Assembly (NCBI GenBank): GCA_030655135.1
Contig: JAURWC010000042.1
Span: 316,553-380,552 of the forward strand
Length of the DNA: 64,000 nt
Reading direction: 5' to 3'
Source: Hyphomicrobiaceae bacterium
GTDB taxonomy: Bacteria > Pseudomonadota > Alphaproteobacteria > Rhizobiales > Hyphomicrobiaceae
Both the position numbers and the translations under genes were made by a program. Below are positions 61,294 through 64,000 of the stretch, piece by piece; position 1 is the stretch's first letter, and the number at the start of each line of letters is the position of its first letter. Under the pieces are notes generated by a model, which was given only the letters and a program-made list of their open reading frames with translations, was not told where the DNA came from and ran no database searches.

Positions 61294-62769
61294 CTACTGC
61301 GTAACGACCTGGCAGTCGTAACCCTGCGGCTTCAACGTGGTGCAGAGCTTCTTGGGCTCGTTGGCATTGGCGTACGGCCCAAGACGCACACGGTAGAAGG
61401 TGCCCATGTTGCCGATAACCGCTTCGTCGATCTGGGCTTCGGCGCCACCAAGCTGGCTGGCGTGTGCCGACATCAGGTTCTGGACCAGGCGGTCGGCTTC
61501 CTCTCGCGAGCGAACTGACGCGAGCTGCAGGCGGTATTTGCCGCCGGCAGACGAGTTGGCCGCCATCATCTTAGGGGCCGCTGCTTCGGCGGCAGGCGCC
61601 CTGTGTTGCGGAGAGGCAGCTGCGACCTCGTAACCGGGTGCACGCTGCGGCTCGGAGGCCGAGACTTGGGCGACCGGTCCTTCGGGCGTGGACGGATTGG
61701 CCTTCACCCAGCCGGGGCCGTCAACCGCGCCCCCGGTCGACCCCGTGGCGGCCACCTGCTGGTCACCCGAGCTTTGACCGAACATGTTGGAGAAGAAGCC
61801 GCTGATGGAGCTGCCGGCGTTGGCGATCGGCGCCAACATGTCAGAGCTTTGTGACTGCGGCTGTGCTGTCGCCGGGTCGCTTGATTCGGTCAGGCCGCTG
61901 ACGGGTGTCATCGCAGGACCAGATCCCGGCGCGGGTGACAGCGTCGCGACAGGCGCTGGCGACGACGGCGGCACGTATGCATCGGACTTGCCCGAGGCGG
62001 CCACCGCCGGGTGCTCTGGCGCTACAGCTGCCGGGGCACCGGTGGCAGGCATCGGCATTGGTGGTGGTGGTGCGGCGTTGGCATCGGCCTGCCAGACCGG
62101 GCGCTCTGCCGGCGGAGTAGCAGGTGCAGCCGCTGGCGGCGCTTTAGCTGCGGTTACCTCGGTTGCGAACGGAGCCGGCGGCGGCGTTGATGCCGGTGGC
62201 GCTGGCGGCGGCGCTACGGGCGCTGCTGCGACCGGTGCGGGAGATGGCGCTGCCGGAGTGGCGGCAGGTGCTGCCGCAGCCGGGGCCGCGGCGGTTGCTG
62301 CCGGTGACGGCGTGCCAACCGCGTTGGCAATCGGCGGTGCTTGATCGCCGAGGCCGGCTTCACGATAGACCTCGTTGCGCGCGTCCATGGCGGCAGCCCG
62401 GTCGGCCTCGCTCAATCCGCCGTTGACCCACACCGCGACGGTCAGATCCGACAAAGCCTGCGCCGGCTTCTTCTGTTTTTTGTAGGACATACCGCGATAA
62501 TAGTACGCTTGCGCCATCTTCGGCGGCGGCAGGCCGCCGTTGGCCAGTGCGGCCGTCAGAGACTGGATCGCGGGTTCGAACTTGCCGCTGTTGTATGACT
62601 TCGTGCCGGTGTCTAATGCCTTGAGCGCGACGTTGGGATCTTTCTTCGCTGCGCCGGCCTGCTCTGCGGGAGCCGGCTTCTTGACCATCTGGGCGTATGC
62701 AGCCGTCGCCGGAGCAGCCAACATGGCGCTCAACAGGCATAAGCTCAGTTTCCGGCAACCCGACCGCAT
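61294..62769 (-). CDS. SPOR-domain protein with TPR-like region
   Basis: A 491-residue exported protein. A signal peptide (CRKLSLCLLSAMLAAPATAA then YAQ) is followed by a TPR-like repeat region at about 50-130 (TKSYNSGKFEPAIQSLTAAL; AQAYYYRGMSYKKQKKPAQA). A long Ala/Pro-rich linker spans about residues 145-400, and a SPOR domain lies at about 410-491 (KYRLQLASVRSREEADRLVQ; TFYRVRLGPYANANEPKKLC). SPOR domains bind denuded septal peptidoglycan, so a cell-division or envelope role is likely. The linker is of low complexity and its copy number may vary among strains. Confidence 0.85.
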   Translation of the reverse strand: MRSGCRKLSLCLLSAMLAAPATAAYAQMVKKPAPAEQAGAAKKDPNVALKALDTGTKSYNSGKFEPAIQSLTAALANGGLPPPKMAQAYYYRGMSYKKQKKPAQALSDLTVAVWVNGGLSEADRAAAMDARNEVYREAGLGDQAPPIANAVGTPSPAATAAAPAAAAPAATPAAPSPAPVAAAPVAPPPAPPASTPPPAPFATEVTAAKAPPAAAPATPPAERPVWQADANAAPPPPMPMPATGAPAAVAPEHPAVAASGKSDAYVPPSSPAPVATLSPAPGSGPAMTPVSGLTESSDPATAQPQSQSSDMLAPIANAGSSISGFFSNMFGQSSGDQQVAATGSTGGAVDGPGWVKANPSTPEGPVAQVSASEPQRAPGYEVAAASPQHRAPAAEAAAPKMMAANSSAGGKYRLQLASVRSREEADRLVQNLMSAHASQLGGAEAQIDEAVIGNMGTFYRVRLGPYANANEPKKLCTTLKPQGYDCQVVTQ

Positions 62770-62897
62770 CGATCCACCTTAGCTCTTCTCGTTTGAGCCG
62801 CGAGTCGCACCCCTACGCCCGCGAAGTGCCAGTCAAAGCAGGTCCAAGAGGCAAATCAAGGGCAGCCCGATCTTCGAGCATTTCGCCTGTGGGCCTG

Positions 62898-64000
62898 TTA
62901 CTCAACAGTCACTGACTTGGCGAGATTACGCGGCTGGTCGACGTCCGTGCCCATGATGACAGCCGTGTGGTAAGCGATAAGTTGTGCCGGCACCGCGTAG
63001 AGCAGCGGATTGGCAAAATCGTGGGCATCCGGCACCTTGATGTGCGCGGCCAGCTTGCACCCGGCCTTCTCGGGATCCGCGTTGGAGATCAGGATGATCT
63101 GGCCGCCGCGGGCTGCGACCTCCTGCAGGTTCGAGATCGACTTATCGAACAGGTCGTCTTCGGGCGCCATGACGATGACGGGAACGTTTTCATCGATCAG
63201 GGCGATCGGGCCGTGCTTCAGCTCGCCGGCGGCATAGCCTTCGGCGTGGATGTAGGAGATCTCTTTCAGCTTGAGCGCGCCTTCCAGAGCAAGCGGGTAG
63301 TTGATGCCGCGGCCGAGGTACAGCACGTCGCGCGCCTTCGAGAGCGTATGTGCCAGGGCCTCGAACTGGCTTTCGTCGCGCAGCATCGTCGAGATCAGCC
63401 TCGGGATCTCGGTGAGCGCGGTGACGAGTTCGCGTTCCTTGGCGGCGTCGATTGTCCCGCGGGCACGGCCGATCGCGATCGACAGGCACGCCAACGCGGC
63501 GAGCTGGCAAGTGAACGCCTTCGTCGAGGCGACACCGATCTCAGGACCGGCGAGAGTCGGTAGAACGGCATCGGATTCGCGCGCGATCGTGGACGTACGC
63601 ACGTTGACGATCGAGGCGATGTGCTGGCCGCCGGCCTTGCAGTAGCGCAGCGTCGCCAGCGTGTCGGCCGTCTCGCCCGACTGGGAGATGAACAGCGCCA
63701 GGCCTCCGGGTTGCAGCGGGGCTTCGCGATAACGGAACTCCGAGGCGATATCGATCTCGACTGGGACGCGCGCATAGCGCTCGATCCAGTACTTGCCGAC
63801 GAGGCCTGCGTAGAAGGCGGTGCCGCAGGCAGAGATCGTCACGCGTTCGACTTTGGCGAGATCGATGCCCAGATCCGGGAAATTGACCGTGCCGGCACCC
63901 ATGTCGAGGTAGTTCGCCAGCGTGTGGCTGATGACGTCGGGCTGCTCGTGGATTTCCTTGGCCATGAAGTGGCGATGGTTGCCCTTATCGACCAGAAGCG
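62898..64000 (-). CDS. glmS: Glutamine--fructose-6-phosphate aminotransferase, 3' part
   Basis: C-terminal part of GlmS, which makes glucosamine-6-phosphate for the cell wall. The gene is cut by the right edge: the frame stays open to 64000, and DKGNHRHFMAKEIHEQPDVI at the edge is the linker between the glutaminase and isomerase domains. Two SIS domains are complete (ISQSGETADTLATLRYC; STKAFTCQLAALACLS; YLGRGINYPLALEGALKLKE). The end NLAKSVTVE is the family C-terminus. The glutaminase domain with its catalytic cysteine lies outside the window. Between 62770 and 62897 I see no further gene. Confidence 0.97.
   Translation of the reverse strand, partial: LLVDKGNHRHFMAKEIHEQPDVISHTLANYLDMGAGTVNFPDLGIDLAKVERVTISACGTAFYAGLVGKYWIERYARVPVEIDIASEFRYREAPLQPGGLALFISQSGETADTLATLRYCKAGGQHIASIVNVRTSTIARESDAVLPTLAGPEIGVASTKAFTCQLAALACLSIAIGRARGTIDAAKERELVTALTEIPRLISTMLRDESQFEALAHTLSKARDVLYLGRGINYPLALEGALKLKEISYIHAEGYAAGELKHGPIALIDENVPVIVMAPEDDLFDKSISNLQEVAARGGQIILISNADPEKAGCKLAAHIKVPDAHDFANPLLYAVPAQLIAYHTAVIMGTDVDQPRNLAKSVTVE

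Noticed and set aside
61900..62330. Plus-strand Gly/Ala-rich frame (61784-62344) resembling a PE-PGRS-like protein
   Set aside because: Antisense of the Ala/Pro-rich linker of the SPOR protein; a composition artefact.

Overview
This window looks like chromosomal DNA from a methylotrophic alphaproteobacterium of the Hyphomicrobiales, most likely Hyphomicrobium-like. Three things point there. It has a complete pqqABCDE cluster. It has a tetrahydromethanopterin (H4MPT) formaldehyde-oxidation and cofactor-synthesis cluster with fae, mtdB, mch and mptG. It has the dusB-ntrB-ntrC-ntrY-ntrX-(dat)-hfq-hflX order and the fused ispDF typical of this order. The DNA is GC-rich, coding density is high, and many neighbouring genes overlap by 4 bases. 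I see no rRNA or tRNA gene, phage, insertion sequence or CRISPR array.

Layout. 1-6.8 kb: recQ, kptA, a tandem array of small palindromic repeats, then the leftward histidine operon hisS-hisZ-hisG. 7.1-11.2 kb: a cobalamin riboswitch, a TonB-dependent receptor and a PepSY membrane protein. 11.3-16.1 kb: a tandem glycine riboswitch and gcvT-gcvH-gcvP. 16.1-16.5 kb: a decayed toxin-antitoxin pair. 16.6-20.2 kb: sulfite reductase cysJ-cysI on the minus strand. 20.8-24.8 kb: pqqABCDE and a small periplasmic cytochrome c. 24.9-34.4 kb: the H4MPT block, with folK and a pterin dehydratase leftward, mptG-mtdB-ATP-grasp-mch-ATP-grasp-CitG-like-fae rightward, a leftward HisA-like gene and a rightward MfnF-like gene. 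34.4-49.1 kb: mostly housekeeping genes (prfC, greA, carB, hflX, hfq) mixed with less characterised ones (a GNAT/FemAB-like protein, a DUF6232-like membrane protein, an HtpX-like protease, a NodU-type carbamoyltransferase, a flavin monooxygenase and a His-rich secreted peptide). 49.4-57.9 kb: dat and the NtrYX/NtrBC nitrogen signalling genes with dusB. 58-64 kb: ispDF, a MarR regulator, pncC, a DUF502 protein, a SPOR protein and the 3' part of glmS, which runs off the right edge.

How it fits together. PQQ serves periplasmic methanol dehydrogenase, and the cytochrome c next door could accept electrons there. Fae, MtdB and Mch carry formaldehyde carbon on H4MPT. MptG, the two ATP-grasp proteins, the CitG-like, HisA-like and MfnF-like proteins, and perhaps FolK and the pterin dehydratase, belong to synthesis of H4MPT or methanofuran-type cofactors. 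The glycine cleavage system feeds the folate C1 pool.

The most unusual sequence feature is a family of short palindromes with GGTCAGACC/GGTCTGACC arms. It occurs nine times. One copy supplies the last residues and stop codon of HisG, and another sits in frame inside the HisA-like gene. This recalls the protein-coding palindromic elements known from Rickettsia. Other points worth attention are the riboswitch-receptor-PepSY unit, the structured leader and 3' region of fae, and the His-rich exported peptide.
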